Positions 35,258-44,778 of a stretch of 64,000 nucleotides of DNA are shown piece after piece. The DNA lies in NCBI RefSeq assembly GCF_013410405.1, contig NZ_JACCFK010000001.1:4402001-4466000 (forward strand). Reading direction: 5' to 3'. The stretch is from Amycolatopsis endophytica. Lineage in GTDB: Bacteria; Actinomycetota; Actinomycetes; Mycobacteriales; Pseudonocardiaceae. The number at the start of each line of letters is the position of its first letter. The first letter of the stretch is position 1. The notes beneath the pieces were generated by a model. The model was not told the DNA's origin. It worked only from the letters and a program-made list of their open reading frames with translations, and did not search any database. Made by a program: the position numbers and the translations under genes.

Positions 35258-36052
35258 CTACGCGTCCTCCGTCACCAGGACGTCGCCGGTCTCCAGCAGT
35301 GTCTTCAAGCCGGACAGGATCGCGGGCCAGCCACCGCTCACGGCCTTGAGCATCTCGGCATCGGGTTCGAAGTCGTCGTGCACCACGGTCAGTTTCACGG
35401 ACTTCCCGGCCTCCTCCAGGGTGAAGCTGACCTTGGACCGCTTCTCCCGCACCAGTTCCGCGAACCGCGCGTCGCTCCAGCCGAACAGTTCCTGGTGCTC
35501 CGGCTGGTAGTTGTGCCAGGTGTAGGCGAGCTTCGTGTGCGGCGAGTACTCCAGCACCTGCTGGTCGAGGTCGCGGAACTCGCCGTCGCCCTCGCGCCAC
35601 AGCACGGGGGAGCCCACCGTCCAGTCCGACCTCAACTCGGCGCCCCAGTAGCGCCGGGTGAACTCGGGCTCGGTCAGGGCCCGGAACAGCTTCTCGGGCG
35701 TGGTTTCGATGTAGGTGACGTAGACGAACTCGGTCTGTCCCACGGGATCCTCCTCCAGGGTGCGTTTCAGATCGGCGAGCGTGCGGGCCTTGTCGCGGTA
35801 GTAGGGGGAGATCCAGCGGTCGGCGATCTCCGTGATCGCCGCGGCGTTCAGGAAGTGCAGCTTCTCCCGGCCGCGACGCGTCGTCGCGACCAACCGGGCC
35901 GCTTCGAGGACGTTCAGGTGCTTGGTCACCGCCTGCCGGGTCAGGTCCAGCCCGGCCGACAGTTCCCGCAACGTCTGCCCGTTGCGCCGGTTCAGCGCAT
36001 CGAGCAGGGCGCGGCGGGTGGGATCGGCCAGCGCCCGGAACACCTCGTCCAT
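35258..36052 (-). CDS. ArsR-family HTH fused to SRPBCC (AHSA1-like) domain
   Basis: 264 residues from ATG 36052. Residues 1-90 are an ArsR winged helix (MDEVFRALADPTRRALLDAL, LRELSAGLDLTRQAVTKHLNVLEAA). Residues about 108-255 are an AHSA1-type SRPBCC helix-grip domain (YVTYIETTPEKLFRALTEPEFTRRYWG) that binds hydrophobic ligands. The fusion makes a one-component repressor that senses a small molecule through the SRPBCC pocket. No metal-binding Cys pair is seen. It is autoregulated to judge from the paired dyads in its own promoter at 36066-36119. Confidence 0.87.
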   Translation of the reverse strand: MDEVFRALADPTRRALLDALNRRNGQTLRELSAGLDLTRQAVTKHLNVLEAARLVATTRRGREKLHFLNAAAITEIADRWISPYYRDKARTLADLKRTLEEDPVGQTEFVYVTYIETTPEKLFRALTEPEFTRRYWGAELRSDWTVGSPVLWREGDGEFRDLDQQVLEYSPHTKLAYTWHNYQPEHQELFGWSDARFAELVREKRSKVSFTLEEAGKSVKLTVVHDDFEPDAEMLKAVSGGWPAILSGLKTLLETGDVLVTEDA

Positions 36053-36065
36053 CGGACCCCCAACA

Positions 36066-36119
36066 GGCAACTGTATGGTTGCCTGTTTAAGGTTAGGCAA
36101 CCACACAGTTGCCTGTCAA
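36066..36119 (-). promoter_or_regulatory. ArsR promoter with two operator dyads, one exactly between -35 and -10
   Basis: On the minus strand, -35 TTGACA (36119-36114) and -10 TAACCT (36095-36090) are separated by 18 bp. That spacer is exactly the dyad GGCAAC-N6-GTTGCC (36096-36113). A second copy GGCAAC-TGTATG-GTTGCC lies downstream at 36066-36083, and the two together form a larger palindrome. A repressor bound here would cover the promoter. Confidence 0.8.
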
Positions 36120-36137
36120 GGCGTTCGGTCGCGGATG

Positions 36138-36165
36138 TTGACAGGCGAATCGAACGCATGTTCGA
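36138..36165 (+). promoter_or_regulatory. Promoter with SOS (LexA) box for the radical SAM gene
   Basis: TCGAACGCATGTTCGA (36150-36165) is a perfect Actinobacteria-type LexA box (TCGAAC-N4-GTTCGA). A TTGACA -35 lies at 36138-36143; with 17-bp spacing the -10 would fall inside the box, and the start site would be at or next to the GTG at 36174, suggesting a leaderless message. LexA bound here would occlude RNA polymerase. Confidence 0.8.
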
Positions 36166-36173
36166 CTTGAGGT

Positions 36174-37931
36174 GTGAGGTGGGAAAATCAACGCGCCGGC
36201 CGTGAGCCGCAGCTGCCGCTGCCGGGGCTGGTCCGGTCGGTCACGTCACCGGAGTTCCAGGGTGTCACGTTCCACGAGGTCCACGCGCGGTCGGTGCTGA
36301 ACAAGGTCCCCGGCCAGTCGCTGGTCCCGTTCGGCTGGACCGTGAACCCCTACCGCGGTTGCAGCCACGCCTGCACGTACTGCCTCGCCGGAGACACGCC
36401 GATCCTGATGGCGGACGGGCGCACGAGGCCGCTCGCCGAGCTGCGCGCCGGCGACGAGATCTACGGCACCGAGGAGCGCGACGGCCGTCGCCGCTACGTG
36501 CCGACGACGGTCCTGGCGCACTGGTCCACCGTCAAACCGGCGCACCGCGTCACGCTGCGGGACGGCACGGCCCTCGTCGGCAGCGGCGATCACCGGTTCC
36601 TGACCGGGCGGGGCTGGAAACACGTCAGGGACCTCTCGCCTGGCGACACCCTCCTGGGCACCGGCCGGTACGCGACCGCGCCGGTCGATTCGCCGACCTA
36701 CCGCCAGGGCTACCTCGCGGGCCGGGTCCGGGGCGAGGAGCCGAGCGGAACCCGGCCGTGGCAGCAGGGTTTCCTGGCCGGGGTGTTCGACAACGCGGGC
36801 ACCTTCGACCAGGGCGAGGTGCGCATCGCCGACCGCGACCCGGAAATCATGGAGGCCGCGGCTCGCGCGCTGACGGGCCTGGGCTTCCCTTTCGTGACGG
36901 GGCCCGGCGAGATCCGGCTGTGCGGTGGCCTGGCGTCGGGGCTGCGGTTCCTGCACACCGTCGACCCGGCGCTCACCCGGAAGCGGAAGATCGAGGGCGA
37001 GCCGATCGAACCCGGCCCGGAGCTGGCGGTCGTCGCGGTCGAGGAGCTGGGCGTCGAGCTGCCGCTGTTCGACATCACCACCGGAACCGGTGACTTCCTG
37101 GCCGATGGCGTGGTCAGCCACAACTGCTTCGCCCGCAACACGCACACCTACCTCGACTTCGACTCCGGCCGGGACTTCGACACGCAGGTCGTGGTGAAGG
37201 TCAACGCGCCCGAGGTGCTGGCCGCCCAGCTGCGCAAGCCGGGCTGGACGCGCGAACACGTGGCGATGGGCACCAACACCGACCCTTACCAGCGGGCCGA
37301 GGGGCGCTACCGGCTGATGCCCGGGATCATTCGCGCGCTGGCCGGTTCGGGGACACCGTTCTCCATCCTCACCAAGGGCACGGTCCTCACCCGCGACCTG
37401 CCGCTGCTCACGTCGGTGAGCGAGGACGTCGACGTCGGGATGGCGGTGTCGATCGCGCTGCTCGACCGGGAGCTGCAACGCAGCCTCGAACCCGGCACCC
37501 CGAGCCCGCGCGCCCGGCTGGACCTGGTCCGCCGCATCACCGACGCCGGACTGCCGTGCGGGGTGATGGTCGCGCCGGTCCTGCCAGGGCTGACCGACAC
37601 CGAGGAGGCGCTGGACCCGCTGTTCGCCGAGATCGCCGCCGCGGGCGCCACCCGCGCCACGGTCCTGCCGCTGCACCTGCGGCCCGGCGCGCGCGAATGG
37701 TTCGCCCGGTGGCTCGGCACGCACCACCCGGACCTGACGGAGCGCTACCGCGAGATCTACGGCCGCGGCAGCTACGCGATGCCGGCCTACCGGCGCGCCC
37801 TCGCCGCACGGGTCGCGCCCTTGCTGCGACGGCACGGCCTGAACCGCTCCCAGGACGAGCCTGCCCACCGGCTGCCGGTGCAGCGCCAGCCGGAGCGCCC
37901 GCCGCAGGGCGAGCAGCTGACCCTGCTGTAA
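36174..37931 (+). CDS. Rv2578c-family radical SAM protein containing an intein
   Basis: 585 residues before splicing, 337 after. The radical SAM cluster motif C-x3-C-x2-C is split: C63-SHA-C67-TY, then a 248-residue intein (70-317), then the third Cys and [17 protein letters not shown]. The rest matches the Rv2578c family ([32 protein letters not shown]). The function of Rv2578c is unknown; an SOS box upstream and, as far as I recall, LexA control in M. tuberculosis link it to DNA damage, and it is related to spore photoproduct lyase-like proteins. Start GTG 36174 gives the typical MRWxxQ opening. Confidence 0.88.
   Translation: MRWENQRAGREPQLPLPGLVRSVTSPEFQGVTFHEVHARSVLNKVPGQSLVPFGWTVNPYRGCSHACTYCLAGDTPILMADGRTRPLAELRAGDEIYGTEERDGRRRYVPTTVLAHWSTVKPAHRVTLRDGTALVGSGDHRFLTGRGWKHVRDLSPGDTLLGTGRYATAPVDSPTYRQGYLAGRVRGEEPSGTRPWQQGFLAGVFDNAGTFDQGEVRIADRDPEIMEAAARALTGLGFPFVTGPGEIRLCGGLASGLRFLHTVDPALTRKRKIEGEPIEPGPELAVVAVEELGVELPLFDITTGTGDFLADGVVSHNCFARNTHTYLDFDSGRDFDTQVVVKVNAPEVLAAQLRKPGWTREHVAMGTNTDPYQRAEGRYRLMPGIIRALAGSGTPFSILTKGTVLTRDLPLLTSVSEDVDVGMAVSIALLDRELQRSLEPGTPSPRARLDLVRRITDAGLPCGVMVAPVLPGLTDTEEALDPLFAEIAAAGATRATVLPLHLRPGAREWFARWLGTHHPDLTERYREIYGRGSYAMPAYRRALAARVAPLLRRHGLNRSQDEPAHRLPVQRQPERPPQGEQLTLL
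36381..37124 (+). other. Intein (248 aa) inserted before the third Fe-S cysteine
   Basis: Block [21 protein letters not shown], with Cys1 as the splice nucleophile. Block [10 protein letters not shown] with the conserved His. C-terminal blocks: [15 protein letters not shown], then VVSHN with penultimate His and terminal Asn; the +1 extein residue is Cys (37125). Between them [10 protein letters not shown] resembles a LAGLIDADG motif and YLAGRVRG a decayed first copy without its acidic residue, so the endonuclease is probably dead. All residues for splicing are present. Confidence 0.88.
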
Positions 37932-38038
37932 GGAAAGCCTGGTGGACCAGCTCCCGGTCGCGTTCGTTAGCCTCAACACCGGCAGTGAAACCCCTGCTGA
38001 CGCCACGAGCTGAACGCCTCGCAAGGAGAACAACCGCA

Positions 38039-39808
38039 GTGCTTCGCACCCACGACGCCGGCACCCTGCGTGCCGAGCACGCCGGCCAGATCGTCACGCT
38101 CACCGGGTGGGTCGCCCGGCGGCGCGATCACGGCGGGGTGATCTTCATCGATCTGCGGGACGCCAGCGGGGTCGCCCAGGTCGTGTTCCGCGAGGGCGAG
38201 ATGGCCGAGCGCGCCCACCAGCTGCGTTCCGAGTTCTGCGTCAAGGTCACCGGCGAGGTGTCGCAGCGGCCCGCGGGCAACGAGAACGCCGAGATCCCGA
38301 CCGGCGCGATCGAGGTACTGGCCACCGAGCTGGAGGTACTGTCCGAGGCCGCCGTGCTGCCCTTCCCGATCGACGACCGGGTGGACGTCGGCGAGGAGGT
38401 CCGGCTCAAGTACCGCTACCTGGACCTGCGCCGCAGCGGCCCGGCCCAGGCGATCCGCCTGCGCAGCGAGGTCAGCCGCGCCGCGCGGGAGGTGCTGCAC
38501 GCACAGAACTTCGTCGAGGTCGAGACCCCGACGATGACGCGCTCCACGCCCGAGGGTGCCCGCGACTTCCTGGTGCCCGCCCGCTTGCGCCCGGGTTCCT
38601 GGTACGCGCTGCCGCAGTCGCCGCAGCTGTTCAAGCAGCTGCTCATGGTCGGCGGCCTGGAGCGGTACTACCAGATCGCGCGCTGCTACCGGGACGAGGA
38701 CTTCCGCGCCGACCGGCAGCCGGAGTTCACCCAGCTCGACATCGAGATGAGCTTCGTCGACCAGGACGACGTGATCGCGGTCGGCGAGGCCGTCGTCGCC
38801 GCGCTGTGGAAGCTGATCGGCCACGACATCCCGCGCCCGATCACCCGCATGACCTACGCCGACGCGATGGCGAAGTACGGCACCGACAAGCCGGACCTGC
38901 GCTTCGGCCTGGAGCTCACCGAGCTCACCGAGTACTTCGCCGACACCCCGTTCCGCGTGTTCCAGGCACCCTACGTCGGCGCCGTCGTCATGCCCGGCGG
39001 TGGCGACCAGCCGCGCCGCCAGCTCGACGCGTGGCAGGAGTGGGCCAAGCAGCGGGGCGCGAAGGGCCTGGCCTACGTGCTGATCGGCGAGGACGGCACC
39101 CTGTCCGGCCCGGTCGCCAAGAACATCTCCGAGTCCGAGCGCGAGGGACTGGCCGAGGCGGTCGGCGCCAAGCCCGGCGACTGCGTGTTCTTCGCGGCGA
39201 ACAAGCCGCGGGAGGCGCGTGCCCTGCTCGGGGCCGCCCGCGTCGAGATCGGTCACCGGCTCGGGTTGATCGACGAGGACGAGTGGTCCTTCGTGTGGGT
39301 GGTCGACGCGCCCCTGTTCGAGGCCGCCGACGAGACCGACGACGTCGCCGTCGGTTCCGGCAAGTGGACCGCGGTGCACCACGCGTTCACCTCGCCCACC
39401 CCGGAGTGGATCGACAAGTTCGAGACCGACCCGGGCAACGCGCTGGCCTACGCCTACGACCTCGTCTGCAACGGCAACGAGATCGGCGGCGGTTCGATCC
39501 GTATCCACCGCGCCGACGTGCAGAAGCGTGTTTTCGAGGTGATGGGCCTGTCGGAGGCCGAGGCGCAGGAGAAGTTCGGCTTCCTGCTCGACGCGTTCTC
39601 CTTCGGCGCGCCGCCGCACGGCGGGATCGCGTTCGGCTGGGACCGCATCGTGATGCTGCTGGCCCGCGCCGAATCGCTGCGGGACGTCATCGCGTTCCCC
39701 AAGACCGGTGGCGGCTACGACCCGCTGACCGCGGCGCCCGCGCCGATCACCGCGCAGCAGCGCCGCGAGGCCGGCGTCGACGCGAAGCCGCCCGCCCCGA
39801 AGGGCTGA
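38039..39808 (+). CDS. aspS: Aspartyl-tRNA synthetase
   Basis: 589 residues, the usual bacterial-type AspRS length. N-terminal OB fold for the anticodon ([21 protein letters not shown]), class II motifs 1-3 ([55 protein letters not shown]) and the bacterial GAD insertion (about 290-420). It charges tRNA-Asp. GTG at 38039 is used with AAGGAG about nine bases upstream. Actinobacterial AspRS without GatCAB-independent AsnRS often also charges tRNA-Asn, but that cannot be judged here. DUF389 follows after three bases. Confidence 0.96.
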   Translation: MLRTHDAGTLRAEHAGQIVTLTGWVARRRDHGGVIFIDLRDASGVAQVVFREGEMAERAHQLRSEFCVKVTGEVSQRPAGNENAEIPTGAIEVLATELEVLSEAAVLPFPIDDRVDVGEEVRLKYRYLDLRRSGPAQAIRLRSEVSRAAREVLHAQNFVEVETPTMTRSTPEGARDFLVPARLRPGSWYALPQSPQLFKQLLMVGGLERYYQIARCYRDEDFRADRQPEFTQLDIEMSFVDQDDVIAVGEAVVAALWKLIGHDIPRPITRMTYADAMAKYGTDKPDLRFGLELTELTEYFADTPFRVFQAPYVGAVVMPGGGDQPRRQLDAWQEWAKQRGAKGLAYVLIGEDGTLSGPVAKNISESEREGLAEAVGAKPGDCVFFAANKPREARALLGAARVEIGHRLGLIDEDEWSFVWVVDAPLFEAADETDDVAVGSGKWTAVHHAFTSPTPEWIDKFETDPGNALAYAYDLVCNGNEIGGGSIRIHRADVQKRVFEVMGLSEAEAQEKFGFLLDAFSFGAPPHGGIAFGWDRIVMLLARAESLRDVIAFPKTGGGYDPLTAAPAPITAQQRREAGVDAKPPAPKG

Positions 39809-39811
39809 CCG

Positions 39812-40765
39812 GTGCTGCACCTGCGGGTGATCAGCCCCGTCTCGGACACCGAGCGGGCCCTGGAGGTGCTGCGGGACGATCCGGGCACGGCGCACCTGAT
39901 CGTGCACCGGGGCGCGGCGGTGTCCCCGGCCGGTGACCTCATCGAGGCGGACGTGGCGCGCGAGTCCGCCGACGACGTGCTCGAAGCGCTGTGTGAGCTG
40001 GGCCTCGACCACAGCGGGGCGATCACGCTCGAAGCGCTCGACACCGCGCTGTCCGATTCGGCGGACCGGGCCGAGGAGACCGCGCCGGGCGAGGGCGCGG
40101 ACGCGGTCGTCTGGCAGGAGCTGCTGAACCGGACCGGCGAGGAGTCCCGGCTCAACGCCACGTTCCTGACGTTCCTGACGATCGCCTGCCTGCTGGCCTC
40201 GGTCGGGATCGTGACGGACTCGCCGGTCACGATCGTCGGCGCGATGGTGGTCGGGCCGGAGTTCGGGCCGCTCGCCGCGATCGCCGTCGGCCTGGTGCTG
40301 CGCCGCTGGGACCTCGTCCGCCGCGCCGCCACCGCGCTGGCGATCGGGTTCCCGGCCGCGATGCTGGTGACGGCCGGGATGACGTTGCTGACCTGGGCCG
40401 TCGGGATCCTCGACGTGAACAGCTTCCGCGACGCGCACGAGGTGGACTTCGTCTACGACGTGGGCTGGTACTCGCTGATCGTCGCGCTGCTCGCCGGTGC
40501 CGCCGGGATGTTGTCCATGACGTCGGCGAAGTCGGCGGCGCTGGTGGGGGTGTTCATCTCCGTCACGACCGTGCCCGCGGCCGGGTACGCGGTGGTCGCG
40601 GCCGTCGTGGGGGAGTGGGCGAAGGCGGCGTCGTCGTTCGGGCAGCTCGCCGTCAACCTGGTCGGGATCGTTGCGGCCGCGGCGGTGGTTCTGCTGGTGC
40701 GGCGCCGGAAACGGACTCAGATCAGCGTGCGGCCGCTGCCGGAAGTGGAAAAATCGTTGTGGTGA
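39812..40765 (+). CDS. DUF389 membrane protein
   Basis: 317 residues with a soluble N-terminal part (about 1-100) and roughly eight membrane segments containing the DUF389 hallmarks VTIVGAMVVGPEFGPLAAIAVGLVLRRWDL and SMTSAKSAALVGVFISVTTVPAAGYA. The family is widespread, possibly transport-related, with unknown function. It starts with GTG three bases after aspS, so it is co-transcribed. Confidence 0.85.
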   Translation: MLHLRVISPVSDTERALEVLRDDPGTAHLIVHRGAAVSPAGDLIEADVARESADDVLEALCELGLDHSGAITLEALDTALSDSADRAEETAPGEGADAVVWQELLNRTGEESRLNATFLTFLTIACLLASVGIVTDSPVTIVGAMVVGPEFGPLAAIAVGLVLRRWDLVRRAATALAIGFPAAMLVTAGMTLLTWAVGILDVNSFRDAHEVDFVYDVGWYSLIVALLAGAAGMLSMTSAKSAALVGVFISVTTVPAAGYAVVAAVVGEWAKAASSFGQLAVNLVGIVAAAAVVLLVRRRKRTQISVRPLPEVEKSLW

Positions 40766-40797
40766 GCGACGTTCGCCCGCTAGTAGGGTCGAAGGCG

Positions 40798-41994
40798 ATG
40801 ACGGTGGACACTTCCCCAGGCACTGAGGACGAACACGACCCGGCCGTCACGGCACTTCCGGTCAGTGGGACCGAAGCCGTCGACGCCGCGGTCCGGGCCG
40901 CCGAAACCGTGCTGACCCGGCGTTTCGGGAGCGCCATCGGGCTGGTGGACCCGGAGGCGCTGCCCGGCAGCGGACCGGCGACGGTGGTGCGGGCCCGCAT
41001 CGCCGCGTCCCCGTTCGGGCTGCCCCGCACGCTCGTGATCAAGCACTACCCGGAGGCGCCGCCACGCGGGGCGGCCGACCCGTTCGCCCAGGAAGCGGTC
41101 AGCTACCAGCTGTTCACCGCCCTGCCCGCCGAGGACCGCATGTGCCCCGAACTGCTCGCCCACGACGGGTCGCTGCGGGTGCTGGTGATCGATGATCTCG
41201 GCCGCGCGCCCACCCTGTGGGACAAGCTCCGCGGCCAGGACGCGCGCCTGGCCGAACGGGCGCTGCTGTCGTGGGCGCGCTCGCTCGGGCGGCTGCACGC
41301 GACCACCGCGGGCCGCGAAGCCGACTTCGAGGCGCTGCTGCGGCGCCTCGGCGGGTTCGTGCCGGACGACGACACCACGCCGGCGGTCGCGTGCGCGCGT
41401 CTGCCCGCGCTGCTGGCCGAGACCCTCGGCGTCACCACCCCGGACGATGTGCGTGCCTACGCCGAGTACGTGTGTGAGTCCTCCGCCGCCTCGGCCTACC
41501 GCGCGTTCAGCCCGGTCGACCTGAGCCCGGACAACAACCTGGTGACCAGCGGCGGCGTGCAGTTCCTCGACTTCGAACGCGGCGTGGTGCGCAACGCGCT
41601 GGTCGACGCCGCCCACCTGCGGGTGCCGTTCGCGGCCTGCGACGACGCGCGGGCGCTGCCGACGGGCATGAGCGAGGCGATGATCGCGGCGTGGAAGGCC
41701 GAGGTGTCCGGCGTGTGGCCGGCACTGGGCGACAACGACCTGCTCACCGCCCACCTGCTCGACCAGCAGATGCTGCTGGTGTGGGTGACCACGTGGGCCG
41801 ATCTGGGCGGGGTGGCCGCGGACGTGTCGCCGGGCCGGGTCGCGGCGCTGGTGAGCTTCTGGAAGGACCTGGGCACCTACGCCGAGCGCGGCGGGAAGGA
41901 CGAGGTCGCCGCGCACGCCCGCGAGGTGGCGTCGGCGCTGAACGCCCGGTTCGGACCCGGTCTGGAGCAGCCGCTGTACCCGGCGTTCCGCTGA
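40798..41994 (+). CDS. Phosphotransferase/APH-like protein with atypical catalytic loop
   Basis: 398 residues. The fold resembles aminoglycoside phosphotransferases/choline kinases: RTLVIKHYPEAPP (ATP-binding Lys strand), RVLVIDDLGRAPTLWDKL (hinge region), and the catalytic loop SPVDLSPDNNLVTSGGVQFLDFE. The usual H-x-D-x-x-x-x-N has its Asp and Asn but lacks the His. The metal-binding Asp appears in FLDFE. Substrate unknown. The ATG at 40798 ends a TAGGGT-containing leader with no ribosome binding site, so the message may be leaderless. Confidence 0.75.
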   Translation: MTVDTSPGTEDEHDPAVTALPVSGTEAVDAAVRAAETVLTRRFGSAIGLVDPEALPGSGPATVVRARIAASPFGLPRTLVIKHYPEAPPRGAADPFAQEAVSYQLFTALPAEDRMCPELLAHDGSLRVLVIDDLGRAPTLWDKLRGQDARLAERALLSWARSLGRLHATTAGREADFEALLRRLGGFVPDDDTTPAVACARLPALLAETLGVTTPDDVRAYAEYVCESSAASAYRAFSPVDLSPDNNLVTSGGVQFLDFERGVVRNALVDAAHLRVPFAACDDARALPTGMSEAMIAAWKAEVSGVWPALGDNDLLTAHLLDQQMLLVWVTTWADLGGVAADVSPGRVAALVSFWKDLGTYAERGGKDEVAAHAREVASALNARFGPGLEQPLYPAFR

Positions 41995-42077
41995 AATCCA
42001 GACGTTCGCTGAGCCGTCCGGGACGTGTTACCCGGCGCTCACGTGGTGGGCGGGTCGGTGCCTGATGGTCTTCAGAT

Positions 42078-42950
42078 GTGACCGCGGTGCGTGAAGAATT
42101 CACCCAGACCCCCGATCCGCTTCCCCGCCGTGCCGCCCGCCTGGCCGTGCTCGGCGACTCGACCGCCGTCGGACTCGGTGACCCCGTGCCCGGCGGTTCC
42201 TGGCGTGGCGTCGGCCCGTTCGTCGCCGAAGCGCTGGGCATCGACCCGTCCGGCTACCTGAACACGGCCTTCACCGGGGCCCGGATGCGCTGCGTGCGCA
42301 CCGACCAGTTGCCGGCCGCCCTGCACCACCGTCCCGACGTCGCGGTCGTGATCGTCGGCATGAACGACACGCTGCGCTCCGATTTCGACGCCGCAGGCAT
42401 GGCCCGCGACCTGGAGCACGTGGTGACCGGCCTGCGGGCCGCCGGCTCGACGGTCGTGACGATGCGCTTTCACGACCACAGCCGCGTGTTCCGCCTGCCC
42501 GGGCCGCTGCGCCGGGCGCTGACCGCGCGGATCGGCGAGCTGAACGAGATCATCGACGTGGTGGCCCGTCGTCACGGCGTCGCCTGCCTCGACCTGGGCG
42601 CGCTGCCCGGCGCGTACGACCTGACGGCGTGGAGCGTGGACCGGCTGCACCCCTCCGAGCTGGGCCACCGCCTGCTCGCGCGGGGGGTGACGGAGCTGGT
42701 CGCCGAAGCGGGGATCGCGGTGCCCGCGCCGGTGAGCCTGGTGTGCTCGGGCGGGGTCGCGCCGCGCCCGATCGATCACGTCGGCTGGCTGGTCGTCAAG
42801 GGCATCCCGTGGCTGTGGCGACGCGGCCGGGACCTGCTGCCCTACGCGGCGACGATCGTGGCCCGATCGGCGATCGAGTCCTGGCGCACTCGTCGCAGCG
42901 AGCCCCTGGAGTTGGAAGCGGCCACGGCGCCCAGGCCGCTGGAGCCGTGA
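42078..42950 (+). CDS. SGNH/GDSL-family hydrolase
   Basis: 290 residues. The four SGNH blocks are present: block [15 protein letters not shown] (Ser nucleophile), block II around TAFTGARM (Gly), block [12 protein letters not shown] (Asn) and block [14 protein letters not shown] (Asp and His). No signal peptide is visible, so the enzyme is likely cytoplasmic or membrane associated through the C-terminal helix ([14 protein letters not shown]). It acts as an esterase or lipase; substrate unknown. The start is GTG 42078 or GTG 42087. Confidence 0.83.
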   Translation: MTAVREEFTQTPDPLPRRAARLAVLGDSTAVGLGDPVPGGSWRGVGPFVAEALGIDPSGYLNTAFTGARMRCVRTDQLPAALHHRPDVAVVIVGMNDTLRSDFDAAGMARDLEHVVTGLRAAGSTVVTMRFHDHSRVFRLPGPLRRALTARIGELNEIIDVVARRHGVACLDLGALPGAYDLTAWSVDRLHPSELGHRLLARGVTELVAEAGIAVPAPVSLVCSGGVAPRPIDHVGWLVVKGIPWLWRRGRDLLPYAATIVARSAIESWRTRRSEPLELEAATAPRPLEP

Positions 42951-43395
42951 TCTTTGGCAAGCGTCAGCGAGCTGCTTGAAACCCACCGGGCTGGGCGGTG
43001 ATCCCGGAGCCAGCCTGCTTGGCGCTTTTGATCCGTGGAGCCGCGCCTGCGGTTGGCGGGGAAGTGCCTTCGGCGCTGACCGCTGGGCGCGCCGCCGCCG
43101 GATAGTCGGTCGCCTTGACTTCGACCTCCCCCGCCCCTCCGGTGGGAGTGTTTCGGTCGCCGAGCAGGCGTGTCCGGGCCGGTCTGTTGTCGGCTTGCGT
43201 TGCCGGGCGTCGGTATCGCTTCGGCCAACACGCTGCCCGGAGCGGCCAACACGGCGCCCGGAAGGGCCAACACGGCGCCCGGAAGGGCCAACACGGTGCC
43301 CGGAGCGGCCAACACGCCCGGGAACGGGGGACTCGCCGGTGAGGGCGGGAGTGGTGCGGGGGAGGGGGTGGGGTGGGGCGCATTACGGTGGGGGA
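42951..43395. other. 445-bp gap with tandem repeats, no gene
   Basis: Between the SGNH hydrolase and rarA. The middle holds the 21-bp repeat array; open frames here run only through the repeat (ANTAPGR-type peptides) and have no start signal. The right part (43330-43390) is G-rich and leads into the rarA binding site. Confidence 0.6.
43223..43320. repeat. 21-bp tandem repeat family, locus B (four full units plus a partial)
   Basis: Units at 43223-43243, 43244-43264, 43265-43285 and 43286-43306 each begin GGCCAACACGGYGCCCGGA; units two and three are identical, and a partial fifth runs to about 43320. The reverse complement of the unit is the same as the units at 35.1 and 53.2 kb. Confidence 0.92.
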
Positions 43396-44760
43396 GTGCA
43401 GGACGAACTCTTCACGGTGAATCCGGACCTGGAGCCACCGCCGGAACGGGTGGCGGCGCCGCAAGGCGTGTCCGTTCCGCCGGGTTCGCCGCTCGCGGTG
43501 CGGATGCGCCCGGCATCGCTGGATGAGGTCGTCGGCCAGCAGCACCTTCTCGGTGAGGGTGCGCCGCTGCGCAGGCTGGTCGAGGGGGCCGCGCCCGCGT
43601 CGGTCCTGCTCTACGGTCCGCCCGGCACCGGGAAGACCACTCTGGCCAACCTGGTCTCCACCGCCACCGGCCGCCGGTTCGTGGCGCTGTCCGCGCTCTC
43701 CGCCGGCGTCAAGGAAGTCCGGGGCGTCATCGAGGAGGCCCGTCGGCGGCGGCAGTACAACGCCGAGAACACCGTCCTGTTCATCGACGAGGTGCACCGC
43801 TTCTCCAAGACCCAGCAGGACGCCCTCCTCGGCGCGGTCGAGGACCGGACCGTCCTCCTCGTCGCCGCGACCACCGAGAACCCGTCGTTCTCCGTCGTCT
43901 CCCCGCTGCTGTCCCGGTCACTCGTGCTGCAGCTCAAACCCCTCACCGACGACGACGTGCGGCAGCTGATCCGCCGGGCGCTGTCCGACGAGCGCGGCCT
44001 GGACGGCGAACTCGAACTCACCGAAGAAGCCGAGGACCACCTCGTGCGCCTGGCCTCCGGTGACGCCCGCCGCGCGCTCACGGCCCTCGAAGCGGCCGCC
44101 GACGCCGCCGCGGCCACCGAGCACAAGGTTGTCGACCTGGCGACCGTCGAGGCCACCGTCGACAAGGCCGCGGTCCGCTACGACCGCGACGGCGACCAGC
44201 ACTACGACGTCATCAGCGCGTTCATCAAGTCGATCCGCGGCTCCGACGTGGACGCCGCGCTGCACTACCTGGCCCGCATGATCGAGGCGGGGGAGGACCC
44301 GCGGTTCCTGGCCCGACGCCTGGTGGTGCACGCCAGCGAGGACATCGGCATGGCCGACCCGACCGCCCTGCAGACCGCGATCGCCGCCGCGCACGCGGTG
44401 CAGTTCATCGGCATGCCGGAGGGCAGGCTGGCCCTGGCGCAGGCCACCATCCACCTGGCCACCGCACCGAAGTCGAACGCGGTCATCACGGGCATCGACG
44501 CCGCGCTGGGTGACGTTCGCGCCGGAAAGCTCGGCACGGTTCCACCGCACCTGCGCGACGGTCACTACGCGGGCGCGGCCAAGCTGGGCAACGCCCAGGG
44601 TTACCGCTACCCGCACAACGTGCCGGAGGGCGTGGTCGCCCAGCAGTACCCGCCGGACGAGGTGGTCGGCGTCGACTACTACCACCCGACCCAGCGTGGC
44701 GCGGAACGCACGCTGTCCGAGCGTGTCCCCCGGCTGCGGCGATCGGTGCGCGGCGACTGA
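43396..44760 (+). CDS. rarA: Replication-associated recombination protein RarA (MgsA) ATPase
   Basis: 454 residues of a clamp-loader-like AAA+ ATPase: [18 protein letters not shown], Walker [14 protein letters not shown], Walker [10 protein letters not shown], and [12 protein letters not shown] (sensor 2). The C-terminal RarA tetramerisation region includes [21 protein letters not shown] and YPHNVPEG. RarA acts at stalled replication forks. Start GTG 43396 is preceded by GGTGGGGGA. The gene heads the core block rarA - HIBADH-like - DUF948 - DUF6167-like - alaS. Confidence 0.93.
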   Translation: MQDELFTVNPDLEPPPERVAAPQGVSVPPGSPLAVRMRPASLDEVVGQQHLLGEGAPLRRLVEGAAPASVLLYGPPGTGKTTLANLVSTATGRRFVALSALSAGVKEVRGVIEEARRRRQYNAENTVLFIDEVHRFSKTQQDALLGAVEDRTVLLVAATTENPSFSVVSPLLSRSLVLQLKPLTDDDVRQLIRRALSDERGLDGELELTEEAEDHLVRLASGDARRALTALEAAADAAAATEHKVVDLATVEATVDKAAVRYDRDGDQHYDVISAFIKSIRGSDVDAALHYLARMIEAGEDPRFLARRLVVHASEDIGMADPTALQTAIAAAHAVQFIGMPEGRLALAQATIHLATAPKSNAVITGIDAALGDVRAGKLGTVPPHLRDGHYAGAAKLGNAQGYRYPHNVPEGVVAQQYPPDEVVGVDYYHPTQRGAERTLSERVPRLRRSVRGD

Positions 44761-44778
44761 AAGTGCCATGATCGGGCC

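Noticed and set aside
36246..38033. 595-codon open frame antisense to the radical SAM/intein gene
   Set aside because: The plus strand has all radical SAM and intein motifs; the antisense frame is a shadow.
43223..43320. CRISPR array
   Set aside because: Units are directly adjacent with no spacers and no cas genes are in the window.
43170..43526. Possible repeat-encoded peptide (ANTAPGR-type) at repeat locus B
   Set aside because: The frame exists only because 21 is a multiple of three; it has no start signal, runs into rarA in another frame, and loci A and C are not in a matching context.
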